Shown: one piece after another, positions 38,630 to 46,804 of the stretch
Numbering within the stretch: position 1 is the first letter of the stretch
Layout: each line of letters begins with the position of its first letter
NCBI RefSeq assembly: GCF_000685095.1
Contig: NZ_BAYE01000004.1
Span: 310,001 to 374,000, forward strand
DNA: 64,000 nt
Direction of reading: 5' to 3'
Source of the DNA: Paraburkholderia caledonica NBRC 102488
Lineage (GTDB): Bacteria; Pseudomonadota; Gammaproteobacteria; Burkholderiales; Burkholderiaceae
The notes under the pieces: model-generated
What the model saw: only the letters and a program-made list of their open reading frames with translations
What the model was told of the DNA's origin: nothing
The model's database searches: none
Made by a program: the position numbers and the translations under genes

Positions 38630-39367
38630 ATGAACGTTGTTACATCGGACGACAGCGTCGGCGTTGTGCCGACCCATCCGCTCTCGAAGCATTTCATCGT
38701 CATTGGCTACCGGGACGGAGCTTACTCAACCATCCCTAACAATTTCTTCAGGAATTGGCTGGACGAAGAGGCCACGCAGGGAACGTTCCATATTGGCCGT
38801 TGCTCAATATTGGGCGTGGGTTCGGTAGCGAGGTACGACGGCAATGCGCAAAAACTGGTCATTGGAAAGAACGTCGCCGGTGGTATGGGTCTCAAATTCA
38901 TTCTGAATGCGCAGCATGAAATGAAGACCATATCGACAACCATGTTTAGCATCTACGGTGAAGGCCTCAACAACGCTGTCATGCCGCAATACGCGGACAC
39001 TGTTATCCACAACGATGTATGGATTGGAGATGAGGCATTGTTTCTCGGTGGCAGCGTCGTCGAAAGTGGGTGTGTCATTGGCGCGCGCTCCGTGATACCA
39101 CCGAACTTCCGAAGTGAACCGTACGGCATTTATGTCGGGTCGCCGGCGCGGCTCGTGCGTTTCCGTTTTTCGGAGAGGGTGCGGGAGCGCCTGCTCGATC
39201 TGGCGTGGTGGGACATGCCGCTTCAGTGGATCAAGAGGAACAACGACGCTTTCCTCGTCGATCTCACTGCAGATGAGGGGCGTGCACTGGAAGTGCTCGG
39301 GGAGCTCCAGCGGGACAAAACTGCCGAACTGGCGAATGCAAACAAGGTTGTCGCGAAGGTGTCCTGA
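38630..39367 (+). CDS. Vat/CatB-family xenobiotic-type O-acetyltransferase, probably sugar-modifying
   Basis: 245 residues; left-handed beta-helix with the Vat-family features. These include the catalytic His in ILNAQHEMKTISTTMFSI, DTVIHNDVWIGDEALFLGG, and the closing VGSPARLVRFRFSERVRERLLDLAWWD. These enzymes transfer acetyl groups from acetyl-CoA to hydroxyls of sugars or, in resistance variants, of streptogramins or chloramphenicol. Here the neighbours are glycan genes, so modification of the flagellin sugar is more plausible. The Shine-Dalgarno is weak. Codon use is less GC-biased than the surroundings. Ends opposite the aminotransferase. Confidence 0.75.
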   Translation: MNVVTSDDSVGVVPTHPLSKHFIVIGYRDGAYSTIPNNFFRNWLDEEATQGTFHIGRCSILGVGSVARYDGNAQKLVIGKNVAGGMGLKFILNAQHEMKTISTTMFSIYGEGLNNAVMPQYADTVIHNDVWIGDEALFLGGSVVESGCVIGARSVIPPNFRSEPYGIYVGSPARLVRFRFSERVRERLLDLAWWDMPLQWIKRNNDAFLVDLTADEGRALEVLGELQRDKTAELANANKVVAKVS

Positions 39368-39391
39368 CAACTGGCGGTTTTCGCGCTCAAT

Positions 39392-39432
39392 GAAAAAAAG
39401 CACTTGATGCAATCCATGCATTAAGTGCTTTG
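39392..39432. terminator. Bidirectional terminator between convergent glycan genes
   Basis: GCACTTGATGCA ... TGCATTAAGTGC forms a 12-bp stem with one G-U pair. The minus strand is followed by seven T residues (strong terminator for the aminotransferase transcript); the plus strand has only TTTG (weaker). Confidence 0.8.
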
Positions 39433-39464
39433 TAGTATGTGACCTAGAAGTGAATGCGCTATTT

Positions 39465-40610
39465 TTAATAGGCTTTGATGATGTCGACGATCCGTTCTAT
39501 GTTTCCGGCCGAAAGCCCCGGGTAAATCGGCAGGCACAGCACTTTCCTCGCGGCATCGGCTGCGACCGGGAGGTTCGCAGGACTGGCGCTCACAAGGCCG
39601 CGATACATCGGGAAATCCGAAATCAGCGGGTAGAAATAGCGGCGCACGATGATGTTGTGGCTACGGAAGCTCTCAAACAACGCGTCGCGACTACACGGGA
39701 AATCGTCTTCCACGAGAATTGGGAAGTACGCGCGATTCGCAATGGGGTTGTCGCAAGCTGGCAGGCAACGGATTCCAGGCACATCGGAAAGCAGTGCGCA
39801 ATACTGGGAGGCGATTTCACGCCGGCGGGCAAGGGCTTCGTCGATATTCTTCAGCTGCAGAAGCCCGAACGCGGCATTTACTTCGCTCATCTTGCCGTTA
39901 ATGCCGGGCGCGACGACAGTCGTTTCGTCGACGAAACCAAAGTTCTTCAGGTGATTGACCCGCTGTTTGGTCTTTGCATCTGGACAAATAATTGCGCCAC
40001 CCTCGAACGTATTGAAGACTTTCGTTGCGTGAAAGCTTAAGACGGAGAGGTCGCCGTGGCGAAGAATGCTCTTGCCTTCGCTGCGCACGCCGAATGCGTG
40101 AGCAGCGTCGTAGATAACCTTCAGGTTGTAATTGTCAGCGATCTTCTGAATGGCGTCGGTGTCGCAAGGATAGCCGTAGCAATGCACGGGCAGGATCGCC
40201 GTGGTCTGGGGCGTGATCGCTGCCTCGATCTTCCGCGGATCCATATTGAGCGTGTGCGGATCTACGTCGACGAAAACCGGCTTGATTCCATTCCAAAGCA
40301 GCGAGTGCGCTGTTGCCACGAACGAATAGGGCGTCGTGATCACCTCACCGGTAATGCGTAGCGCCTGCAATGCAGTGACCAGACCTAACGTGCCATTCGA
40401 AAACAGCGCGAGATGTTCAACACCGAGGTACTCCTCGAGCGCCGCCTCGAGTCGTTGGTGAAATGGGCCGCCATTAGTCAATACCTTGCTCTCCCATATC
40501 TCGCGGAGATAGGGAATAAAGTCGTCCAGCGGCGACAAATAAGGCTGCGTGACAAAGATGGTTTCCTCTGTCAACGCCGACACTGCTTCTGCAGGTAGGC
40601 TTGCGTTCAT
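39465..40610 (-). CDS. DegT/DnrJ/EryC1/StrS-family sugar aminotransferase, VioA-like
   Basis: 381 residues, fold-type I PLP enzyme. Nucleotide-sugar aminotransferase motifs: KVLTNGGPFHQRLE, ALFSNGTLGLVTALQAL, PYSFVATAHSLLWNGIKPVFVDVD, VIYDAAHAFG (Asp168 binds PLP nitrogen) and SFHATKVFNTFEGG (Lys197 Schiff base). The pattern recalls VioA, which makes dTDP-4-amino-4,6-dideoxyglucose. Burkholderia flagellins are reported to carry such 4-amino-dideoxyglucose residues. It starts 42 nt after the GT41 glycosyltransferase stop, so the two are probably co-transcribed. VioA assignment is from memory, not a search. Confidence 0.82.
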   Translation of the reverse strand: MNASLPAEAVSALTEETIFVTQPYLSPLDDFIPYLREIWESKVLTNGGPFHQRLEAALEEYLGVEHLALFSNGTLGLVTALQALRITGEVITTPYSFVATAHSLLWNGIKPVFVDVDPHTLNMDPRKIEAAITPQTTAILPVHCYGYPCDTDAIQKIADNYNLKVIYDAAHAFGVRSEGKSILRHGDLSVLSFHATKVFNTFEGGAIICPDAKTKQRVNHLKNFGFVDETTVVAPGINGKMSEVNAAFGLLQLKNIDEALARRREIASQYCALLSDVPGIRCLPACDNPIANRAYFPILVEDDFPCSRDALFESFRSHNIIVRRYFYPLISDFPMYRGLVSASPANLPVAADAARKVLCLPIYPGLSAGNIERIVDIIKAY

Positions 40611-40652
40611 GATTCGGTTCTTCGCTAGTTAAGGGCGGTGCGTCACGGACGA

Positions 40653-43028
40653 TCAGATCACGGCGTCCGTCGAAAGTGCAGCGAGCGAGGGCGACCAGTC
40701 AGCTGGCAATGTCGCCTCAAAGGTCGTCGGCATATCGCCTGCGCACCAACGCTTCCACATGGTGCGTACCGCGATCGAGAAGCCGCTGGCTACTTTTTCT
40801 GGCTGGAAAGGAACTGAGTTCAGACATCGTTCGCGCATCCCGATGCGAAGTTCATTCAGAGCATCGAGATCTCGCGTCAGGTCGATGCTCTTGCGGATGA
40901 ATTCTTCCTTGTTCCGCACAATGAACTGCTCAAGTCCAACGTGCTCGAGCCAGCAAGCGCCTCCGCGGCTCGGCATCGATGTGCCTGGCATCGTGATTGT
41001 CGGGACTCCCATCCATAAGGCGTTGAGCGTGGTAGTCGAGCCTGTGTACGGGAAGGTGTCGAGGCAAAGATCGACCTGATGGTGCTGCTGCATGTACACA
41101 GGCAGTGACCCGCGAGGGCAAAACGTGAGCCGGTCGGCGGTAATGCCTTCCGCGGCGAACCATTCGAGATATGTCGGCTCATCCAGCTTGCTCGAAATCG
41201 CGCCGATCACCATTCGTGACGACGGCTCTGCGCGCAGAATGACGCTCCAGAGTGCGATAACTTCCTGACTCAGCTTGTTGAGCCGGTTGAAACTTCCATA
41301 GGTAACGTAGCCCTTGTGCAGTGCAGGCAGCGCGTTCACCGGCGGACAGTTTGGCGGCGGCATGTACGGAGCAATCGCGGGCAACAGGGCCAACTTCTCG
41401 ACGAACTGGTCTTCAAAATGTTCCGGAGGCGTGATGAAGCGATCGGAGATGTAGTAATCGAATGCGGTCATCCCAGTGGTGGCGGGATAGCCGATCCACG
41501 AGGCCTGGATGGGGGCGGGCTTGTGCGCGAGCGCAATGATTCGTGAATGTGCCGTATGCCCGGAAAGGTCTACGACGATATCTATGCCATCACTAGAAAT
41601 CTTCTTGACCAGTTCCGCATCGCTCAGATTCGCCACGACGTGCCACGAGTCGGCATGAGAGCGAAGTTTCTCAGTGAAATGATCATTGACCCCGAAGTTG
41701 TAGTAAAAATGGAGCGATAGATCGGGATCACGGCTCAAATGCTGGACGACAGGCAAAAGATAGTAAGCCGCTGCGTGATTGCAAAAGTCGCCGGAAACAA
41801 AGCCAATTCGCAACTTGCGGTCAGGGTCACGCTGATTGGCGTAGCGTCGGTTGGCAACGATGCCGGGAACGCTGTGCACTTCCCCGAACAATCGGTGTTC
41901 CTCGAACAGCGCAGCCTTGTCAATCGTACTGCTGTGCGTCAGACAGAACAGCAAATTGGTACGCGCGTTTCCATCTGAGGGCTCGATAGCGAGCGCCGTG
42001 CGCAACGCAGTTTCTGCCTCTGCGATGGCGCCGATGCCGAGGTAGACGTTCCCGAGCGAACTGTGTACAGCAGCGGAGTGCGGCGCAAGCTGTGCGGCTC
42101 GTGAGCATGATGCAATCGCCTCCGCGCGCCGCCCGAGCGCGACAAGCGTAACACCGAGAATTCGATGTGCCTCCGCGTGATCGGGAGAAATGGCGATGAG
42201 TTCGCGCGACTGGCGTTCAGCTTCTTGCAGCGCACCGAGGTGGCGCGATGTATCGGCGAGCAGTAATCGGCAGATCACGTCACCCGGATCCAATTCAACG
42301 CCTTTGCGCGACGCTTCCATCACTTCCTGGAATCGATTGGCTTTGTGCAGCGAGATGGCCAGTGCACGCCAACTCTGGATGTCATTCGGATAGCGAGCCG
42401 TTAGCTTGCGTGCCAGCTTGATCGCTTCCGTAAAATTCCCTTTGTGCACAAGCGCATTATGCTTTTGGATTTCTACGGTCGACGCGCGCCGATGTTGAGC
42501 CACGTTAATCGCCGCGCCCGGATTCTTAGCCGGCTCGTTCGCGGCTTCGCCGATAATCAGGTTCACATCATCTGAGGCTTTCCGGCCATCATGGACCTTG
42601 ACCGCCAGCCGCTCTTCCGGTTGGGCCAACTGATGAATCAAGCTGTTCAACGCCGGCCCATGAACGCCTTGCTGCTGTGCCAACTCCACCGCCGTCCATC
42701 CTGCGGCCACCTGATCGCTTTCGAACAGGGCATTGATATAGGCGACCCAGTACTGGCCGTTGGCCGGACTGCTGCCCAAAGCCACCTCAAAGTGCGGAAC
42801 AGCCTCAGCCGGATAGCCTGTCTGAACTTTAACGACACCAAGGTTGTAATTCGCGTCCGCGTGATTCGGCATCGCTTCGACGATCGCTTCGAAAAGCGCC
42901 CGCGCGTCGTCGACCTCGCCCGCGTGATATTGCTCGATGGCGCTCTGCATGACGAGAGCGATGTCCTGAGCGCGTTGCTGTTCAGGAGAAAGAGGCTGGG
43001 GAGCCGAGAGGTCGAATTGGATGGACAT
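40653..43028 (-). CDS. TPR-containing GT41 (SPINDLY/OGT-type) protein O-glycosyltransferase
   Basis: 791 residues. N-terminal tetratricopeptide repeats span about 25-370 (for example MPNHADANYNLGVVKVQTG and HAEAHRILGVTLVALGRRAE). The C-terminal half is an OGT catalytic domain: GFVSGDFCNHAAAYYLLP (His418), VVDLSGHTAHSR (His491), WIGYPATTGM, YGSFNRLNKLSQE, and DLCLDTFPYTGSTTTLNALW with GVPTITMPG. Both His residues match conserved active-site His of OGT. The enzyme attaches a sugar to Ser/Thr. Next to fliT-fliD-fliC, flagellin is the obvious acceptor. The Shine-Dalgarno is weak. Confidence 0.85.
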   Translation of the reverse strand: MSIQFDLSAPQPLSPEQQRAQDIALVMQSAIEQYHAGEVDDARALFEAIVEAMPNHADANYNLGVVKVQTGYPAEAVPHFEVALGSSPANGQYWVAYINALFESDQVAAGWTAVELAQQQGVHGPALNSLIHQLAQPEERLAVKVHDGRKASDDVNLIIGEAANEPAKNPGAAINVAQHRRASTVEIQKHNALVHKGNFTEAIKLARKLTARYPNDIQSWRALAISLHKANRFQEVMEASRKGVELDPGDVICRLLLADTSRHLGALQEAERQSRELIAISPDHAEAHRILGVTLVALGRRAEAIASCSRAAQLAPHSAAVHSSLGNVYLGIGAIAEAETALRTALAIEPSDGNARTNLLFCLTHSSTIDKAALFEEHRLFGEVHSVPGIVANRRYANQRDPDRKLRIGFVSGDFCNHAAAYYLLPVVQHLSRDPDLSLHFYYNFGVNDHFTEKLRSHADSWHVVANLSDAELVKKISSDGIDIVVDLSGHTAHSRIIALAHKPAPIQASWIGYPATTGMTAFDYYISDRFITPPEHFEDQFVEKLALLPAIAPYMPPPNCPPVNALPALHKGYVTYGSFNRLNKLSQEVIALWSVILRAEPSSRMVIGAISSKLDEPTYLEWFAAEGITADRLTFCPRGSLPVYMQQHHQVDLCLDTFPYTGSTTTLNALWMGVPTITMPGTSMPSRGGACWLEHVGLEQFIVRNKEEFIRKSIDLTRDLDALNELRIGMRERCLNSVPFQPEKVASGFSIAVRTMWKRWCAGDMPTTFEATLPADWSPSLAALSTDAVI

Positions 43029-43258
43029 GATGCTCGCACGAGGAAGCTGTACGTTGGATTATCAAGTCGGAATTCGCAGCCTGAAGGGTGGAAGTGACGG
43101 CAAAATGGCCACCAATTCACCTGATTACGGACGCCGGTGGCGCCGCCATGAAACGCCGCTCGCAGGCCTTTCGGCAATGTGTCGACATGGGTTGCGCGAC
43201 GCCTTCGCGCCCGGCTTCCAGGGGCGCCGGCCGTCCCCGTGTGCTTCGCTAGAAGCAC
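43029..43258. other. Upstream region of the glycosyltransferase gene
   Basis: 230 bp with no credible gene. It should hold the promoter of the minus-strand glycosyltransferase-aminotransferase transcript, but no sigma-28 or clear sigma-70 motif was identified. Confidence 0.4.
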
Positions 43259-43286
43259 AAAAAGAAACGCCCGCGCAAGGCGGGCG
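43259..43286 (-). terminator. Intrinsic terminator after fliT
   Basis: On the minus strand CGCCCG ... CGGGCG forms a stem around CCTTGCG, followed by TTTCTTTTT. It lies about 100 nt past the fliT stop and separates the fliCDT block from the glycosyltransferase transcript. Confidence 0.8.
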
Positions 43287-43383
43287 AGGGTGATGCGTGC
43301 GCACCTTTACGCTGGCGCGCGTGTTGTTGTTCTTCTGTTCTGCCGTTCGGCGGTTCGTTCAACCGGCGGGCCGTTCGTAAAGC

Positions 43384-43683
43384 TTAAAGCTGCGCCGCCT
43401 TTTGATACTGATTCGCGACGCTCACGCGGCGCATCGCAGCCGTGTATTCCGCCTGCAATTCCACCTGCGTGGTTTGTGCGTCGGCGACGATCGCGTCGTT
43501 GCGCGCGACGATCGAGCGGATCACATCGAGCGAGCCCTGAACCTGCTGGGCGTCGAGCGACATAATGAGCGGCGACCGCAGTTCGGCAAGTCGCGCGGCT
43601 TCGGGCCAGTCGGCCAGCGCGGCCGCATGCTCGATTTCGCCGGTCAGTGCCAGCACTTTCTCGATCAGGGCAGATTGCTCCAT
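43384..43683 (-). CDS. fliT: Flagellar export chaperone FliT
   Basis: 99 residues, mostly helical (MEQSALIEKVLALTGEIEHAAALADW...), the size and helical pattern of FliT. It binds the filament cap FliD before export and, in enteric bacteria, also FlhDC, damping the regulon. GGAGAA precedes ATG 43683. It starts 18 nt after the fliD stop, the standard fliD-fliT order. Sequence conservation in this family is low, so the call leans on position. Confidence 0.85.
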   Translation of the reverse strand: MEQSALIEKVLALTGEIEHAAALADWPEAARLAELRSPLIMSLDAQQVQGSLDVIRSIVARNDAIVADAQTTQVELQAEYTAAMRRVSVANQYQKAAQL

Positions 43684-43701
43684 GTGCGGTTCTCCGTGCT
43701 A

Positions 43702-45228
43702 TTACTTGTTGGTCGCGAGCGCGCCGGCGCTGTTCGTGCCGCCGAAGAGCTGCGTCAGGTACGCCGAGTTGTTGCTCGTCGTGGCCATCAGCGTGTTGAG
43801 CGCGGTGAACTGCGCCGAGTACTGGCTCGTCAGTTGCGCGATGTAATCGTTCAGGCTCGTCTGCTGCGTCGTGAGACTTTTCAGGTCGGAGTTCAGCGCG
43901 CTGGTTCGCGCATCGATCATGCCGCCCGTCTGCGTGAAATTCGTGATGCTGGTGCTGAGCTTCGCGCCGATACCGTTGGTCGAGTTGAAAATCGACGCTA
44001 CGGTTGTCGAATTGTTCGTCAACGCGTTGTTGAGCGCCGTGCTATCCACCTGCAGCGTGCCGTCGGCCTGCAGCGAGATGCCGATCGAGCCGAGGCTGTT
44101 GGTCGTGCTGCCGTCTTTCACACCGCCTGCAATGATCGAAGCCAGCGTGTTCTTGATCGTGTTGAGCGTGGAGTCGCCGAGCAACGGGCCTTGCGTCGTC
44201 GCGCCAGACGTGTACTGCGCGAGGGTGCCCATCGTCGTCACGACGGTGTTGTAGAGCGACACGAAATTGTTGATCGTGCTGGCCTGCGTCGCGGTGTCGG
44301 TTGCCACGGTCAGCGTCTGCGTGGTCGCCGGAGTCGTAACCGCTGCGGAAGTCAGGTTCAGTGTGACACCCGCGATCGCGCTGGTCACTGCGTTCGTCGA
44401 ACTGGATGCCGCGATGCCGTTGATGGTGAATTCGGCGTCCTGCGCGGCAGAGCTTTGCGTCCACGCGTTCGAGCCATTCGCCGACACAATAGACGACTGG
44501 CCGCCCGTCGTGCTGGCAGTGGACGTCACGCCCAGGCTCGACAGACCGTTATCGCCCGTCACGTTGTTGACTGCGACGCTGATCGTACTCGCCGCGCCGC
44601 TCCCGGAAGAGGCGAGCACGAGGTGGGCGCCGTCGGTGCCGTTGACGACCGTCGCGGTAACGCCAGGATTGCCGGTCGCGCCGTTGATCGCAGCGGCGAT
44701 GCCGGCCACGGTGTTATTGCTGCTGTCGATCGATACATTGAACGACTTGCTGCCAAGTGAAATGGCGAGCGTTCCGGAGCCAAGTGTCTGATTCGCGGTG
44801 AATTTGGAAGACGTAAGCGCCTGCGCCGTTGCGATTTGCGAAACGGCGACGCTATAGCTGCCCGCGACCGCGCCCGTTTTGGCCGTCGCGGTGATGCCGG
44901 TGCCGCCCGTCATGGTGGCGGTGAAAGTGGATGCAAGCCCGCCGTTGGACAGCGAGCTGAGGCCGGTCTCCAGCGCGCCGAGCGCGGCCGAGAGCGTGCC
45001 GAATGCGGAAATCTGGGTGTTGTCGCTGCTTTGCTTGGCTGCCATTGCTGCAACCTGGCCAGCAGTTTTGGAGTTCACGAGCGCCGTGACGAGCGAGTTG
45101 ACATCCAGCGAGCTGTTGCCGGTCGCGCCGCTGATGACCGACTGCATGGCCTGCTGCAGGGCTGCGTTGTCGGCTGCGACTGTCGCCGAGGCTGCGCTTG
45201 CCGCCGATGAACTCGTAATCGTTGACAT
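43702..45228 (-). CDS. fliD: Flagellar filament cap protein FliD (HAP2)
   Basis: 508 residues. The N-terminal D0 region contains SSLDVNSLVTALVNSKTAGQVAAM; a long Ala/Ser/Thr/Gly/Asn-rich middle (variable D2-D3) is followed by C-terminal LKSLTTQQTSLNDYIAQLTSQYSAQFTALNTLMATTSNNSAYLTQLF-type coiled-coil ending (quoted in part as LNTLMATTSNNSAYLTQLF). A pentamer or hexamer of it caps the growing filament and folds flagellin. GGAG precedes ATG 45228. It lies downstream of fliC with a terminator and a stable hairpin between them. Confidence 0.95.
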   Translation of the reverse strand: MSTITSSSAASAASATVAADNAALQQAMQSVISGATGNSSLDVNSLVTALVNSKTAGQVAAMAAKQSSDNTQISAFGTLSAALGALETGLSSLSNGGLASTFTATMTGGTGITATAKTGAVAGSYSVAVSQIATAQALTSSKFTANQTLGSGTLAISLGSKSFNVSIDSSNNTVAGIAAAINGATGNPGVTATVVNGTDGAHLVLASSGSGAASTISVAVNNVTGDNGLSSLGVTSTASTTGGQSSIVSANGSNAWTQSSAAQDAEFTINGIAASSSTNAVTSAIAGVTLNLTSAAVTTPATTQTLTVATDTATQASTINNFVSLYNTVVTTMGTLAQYTSGATTQGPLLGDSTLNTIKNTLASIIAGGVKDGSTTNSLGSIGISLQADGTLQVDSTALNNALTNNSTTVASIFNSTNGIGAKLSTSITNFTQTGGMIDARTSALNSDLKSLTTQQTSLNDYIAQLTSQYSAQFTALNTLMATTSNNSAYLTQLFGGTNSAGALATNK

Positions 45229-45281
45229 GGAAATGCTCCGTGCGTCCGTTTTGATTCGTGATTGACGTGACAGAAGTGCAG

Positions 45282-45303
45282 GATGGAAGGCGAACCTTCC
45301 ATC
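45282..45303 (-). other. Stable UUCG-type hairpin in the fliD leader
   Basis: Minus strand: GATGGAAGG, tetraloop TTCG, CCTTCCATC, a perfect 9-bp stem. No T-tract, so it is more likely an mRNA-stabilising or processing stem at the 5' side of fliD than a terminator. Confidence 0.55.
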
Positions 45304-45311
45304 GGATAGCT

Positions 45312-45348
45312 AAAAACCGGACAACGCGCTTGACGCGCGAAGCCCGGT
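45312..45348 (-). terminator. Intrinsic terminator after fliC
   Basis: On the minus strand ACCGGG ... CCGGT encloses an inner GCGCG/CGCGC stem and is followed by TTTTT (45316-45312). It lies about 17 nt past the fliC stop. Some read-through into fliD is expected because fliD lacks a strong promoter of its own. Confidence 0.75.
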
Positions 45349-45364
45349 CAAACTTCAGAAGCTA

Positions 45365-46537
45365 TTACTGGAGCAGCTTCAGAACTTGCTGCGGCTGCGA
45401 GTTGGCTTGCGCCAGAACCGAGATACCGGCTTGTTGCAGCACTTGAGCCTTCGAGAGGTTAGCAGTTTCCTGCGCGAAGTTCGCGTCGGTGATCTGCGAT
45501 TGTGCCGACGACAGGTCGGTTGCTTCTGCTTGCTGCGACGTTGCAATCGCAGTGAAGCGGTTCTGAGCTGCACCGAGACTTGCCTGCAGGTTGCTCACAG
45601 CGGTCAGTGCGTTGTCGATTGCGACCATTGCCACGTTCGCGCCGCTAACCGTGCTGATGTTGAGGCTCGAAACCGTGGTGTTGGATGCGTTGACTGCACC
45701 GATTTGCGCCGTTGCGGCGAGGACCGACGAGTCCAGGGCGGCGTTCGTCTGGTCGTAGGCAGCCGTGTTCATCGTCAGCGTCGTGACCGGCGCACCCGTC
45801 GTGGCGTTCGTCTGGGCACCTGCCGAGAAGATCGTGCCAGCAACCGTCGAGCTGATCGCCGAGCCGTTCTGATCGGTGAAGCTGAAGCCACCGTGACCAT
45901 CCGACAACACGTTGATCGACGTGATGATGTTTGCGCTCGGCGTGGTGGTTGCCGCTGCGCCGGTTGCCTTGTCGATGTCGAGACCGCTGATCGTGCCAGC
46001 CAGTTGGCCGGTTGCCAGGGAACCGCTACCCAGGCTAGCTGCCGACATGCTCTTCGACAGGTCGAGGTTGATCGTCTGACCGACGTTCGCGCCAACCTGG
46101 AAGCCCACGATACCAGCCGAGCCGTCCAGAATGTTCGTGCCGTTGTACGTCGTTTGCGACGCGATACGGTTCACTTCCTGGATTTGCTGCGCAACTTCTT
46201 TCTGCAGTGCTGCCTGGTCCGACGAGGACATCGTGCCCGTCGAAGCTTGCACAGCCAGCGTACGGATACGCTGCAGGCTGGACGTCAGCGAGGACAGCGC
46301 GCTCGACGCCGTCTGAATCAGCGACACGCCGTCGTTCGCGTTCGACACGCCCTGGCCCAGACCGTTGATCTGGGTTTGCATACGCGTCGAGATCGCCAGA
46401 CCTGCTGCATCGTCAGCCGCGCTGTTGATGCGCTTGCCCGACGACAGGCGGGTGATAGCTTGCGACAGGGCGCTTTGCGAGCCGTTGAGGTTTTGCTGTG
46501 CAACCAGCGAGTTGATATTGCTATTGATTCCGAGCAT
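45365..46537 (-). CDS. fliC: Flagellin
   Basis: 390 residues from ATG 46537 (MLGINSNINSLVAQQNLNGSQSALSQAITRLSSGKRINSAADDAAGLAIS region) with AGGAG upstream. The conserved D0/D1 ends include the TLR5-type motif LQRIRTLAVQASTGT and the C-terminal block ending SVLAQANSQPQQVLKLLQ. The central region (about 175-290) is short, rich in Ser, Thr, Ala and Gly, and nearly Lys-free, suitable for O-glycosylation. A sigma-28 promoter lies 88 nt upstream. The neighbouring GT41 enzyme is the likely glycosyltransferase. Confidence 0.97.
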   Translation of the reverse strand: MLGINSNINSLVAQQNLNGSQSALSQAITRLSSGKRINSAADDAAGLAISTRMQTQINGLGQGVSNANDGVSLIQTASSALSSLTSSLQRIRTLAVQASTGTMSSSDQAALQKEVAQQIQEVNRIASQTTYNGTNILDGSAGIVGFQVGANVGQTINLDLSKSMSAASLGSGSLATGQLAGTISGLDIDKATGAAATTTPSANIITSINVLSDGHGGFSFTDQNGSAISSTVAGTIFSAGAQTNATTGAPVTTLTMNTAAYDQTNAALDSSVLAATAQIGAVNASNTTVSSLNISTVSGANVAMVAIDNALTAVSNLQASLGAAQNRFTAIATSQQAEATDLSSAQSQITDANFAQETANLSKAQVLQQAGISVLAQANSQPQQVLKLLQ

Positions 46538-46624
46538 GGAAAATCTCCTAAATAAGCCTGAGCCCAATACGCCACGTTGGCATCGGCGGAAGCACTCGTT
46601 CATTGCTGGCCGCCTCAGTGAAGG

Positions 46625-46651
46625 TTGACGGCCCCCCTAAAAAAAACTTGA
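46625..46651 (-). promoter_or_regulatory. Sigma-28 (FliA) promoter of fliC
   Basis: On the minus strand TCAAGTTT, an 11-bp spacer, GCCGTCAA; consensus TAAAGTTT-N11-GCCGATAA. The -35 differs at one position and the -10 at two, with exact spacing. It ends 88 bp before the fliC ATG. Confidence 0.8.
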
Positions 46652-46804
46652 GGGACTTTCTTTTATCGCGCTTCAATCGCTATCGCGGGCGAGGTTTGTG
46701 CGCCCCGCCCGACAAGGGTTTGCGGTGCGATGCATGAGTGCGCTGCACGATTTGAAAAGGCGGCGTATTCTCTTTTTCTCTTGTGAACCAAGCCGGAAGA
46801 AATC

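Noticed and set aside
45319..45360. A sigma-28 promoter for fliD (minus strand TGAAGTTT-N11-GCGCGTCA)
   Set aside because: The -35 half is good, but the -10 half matches only about 4 of 8 bases and lies inside the fliC terminator stem.
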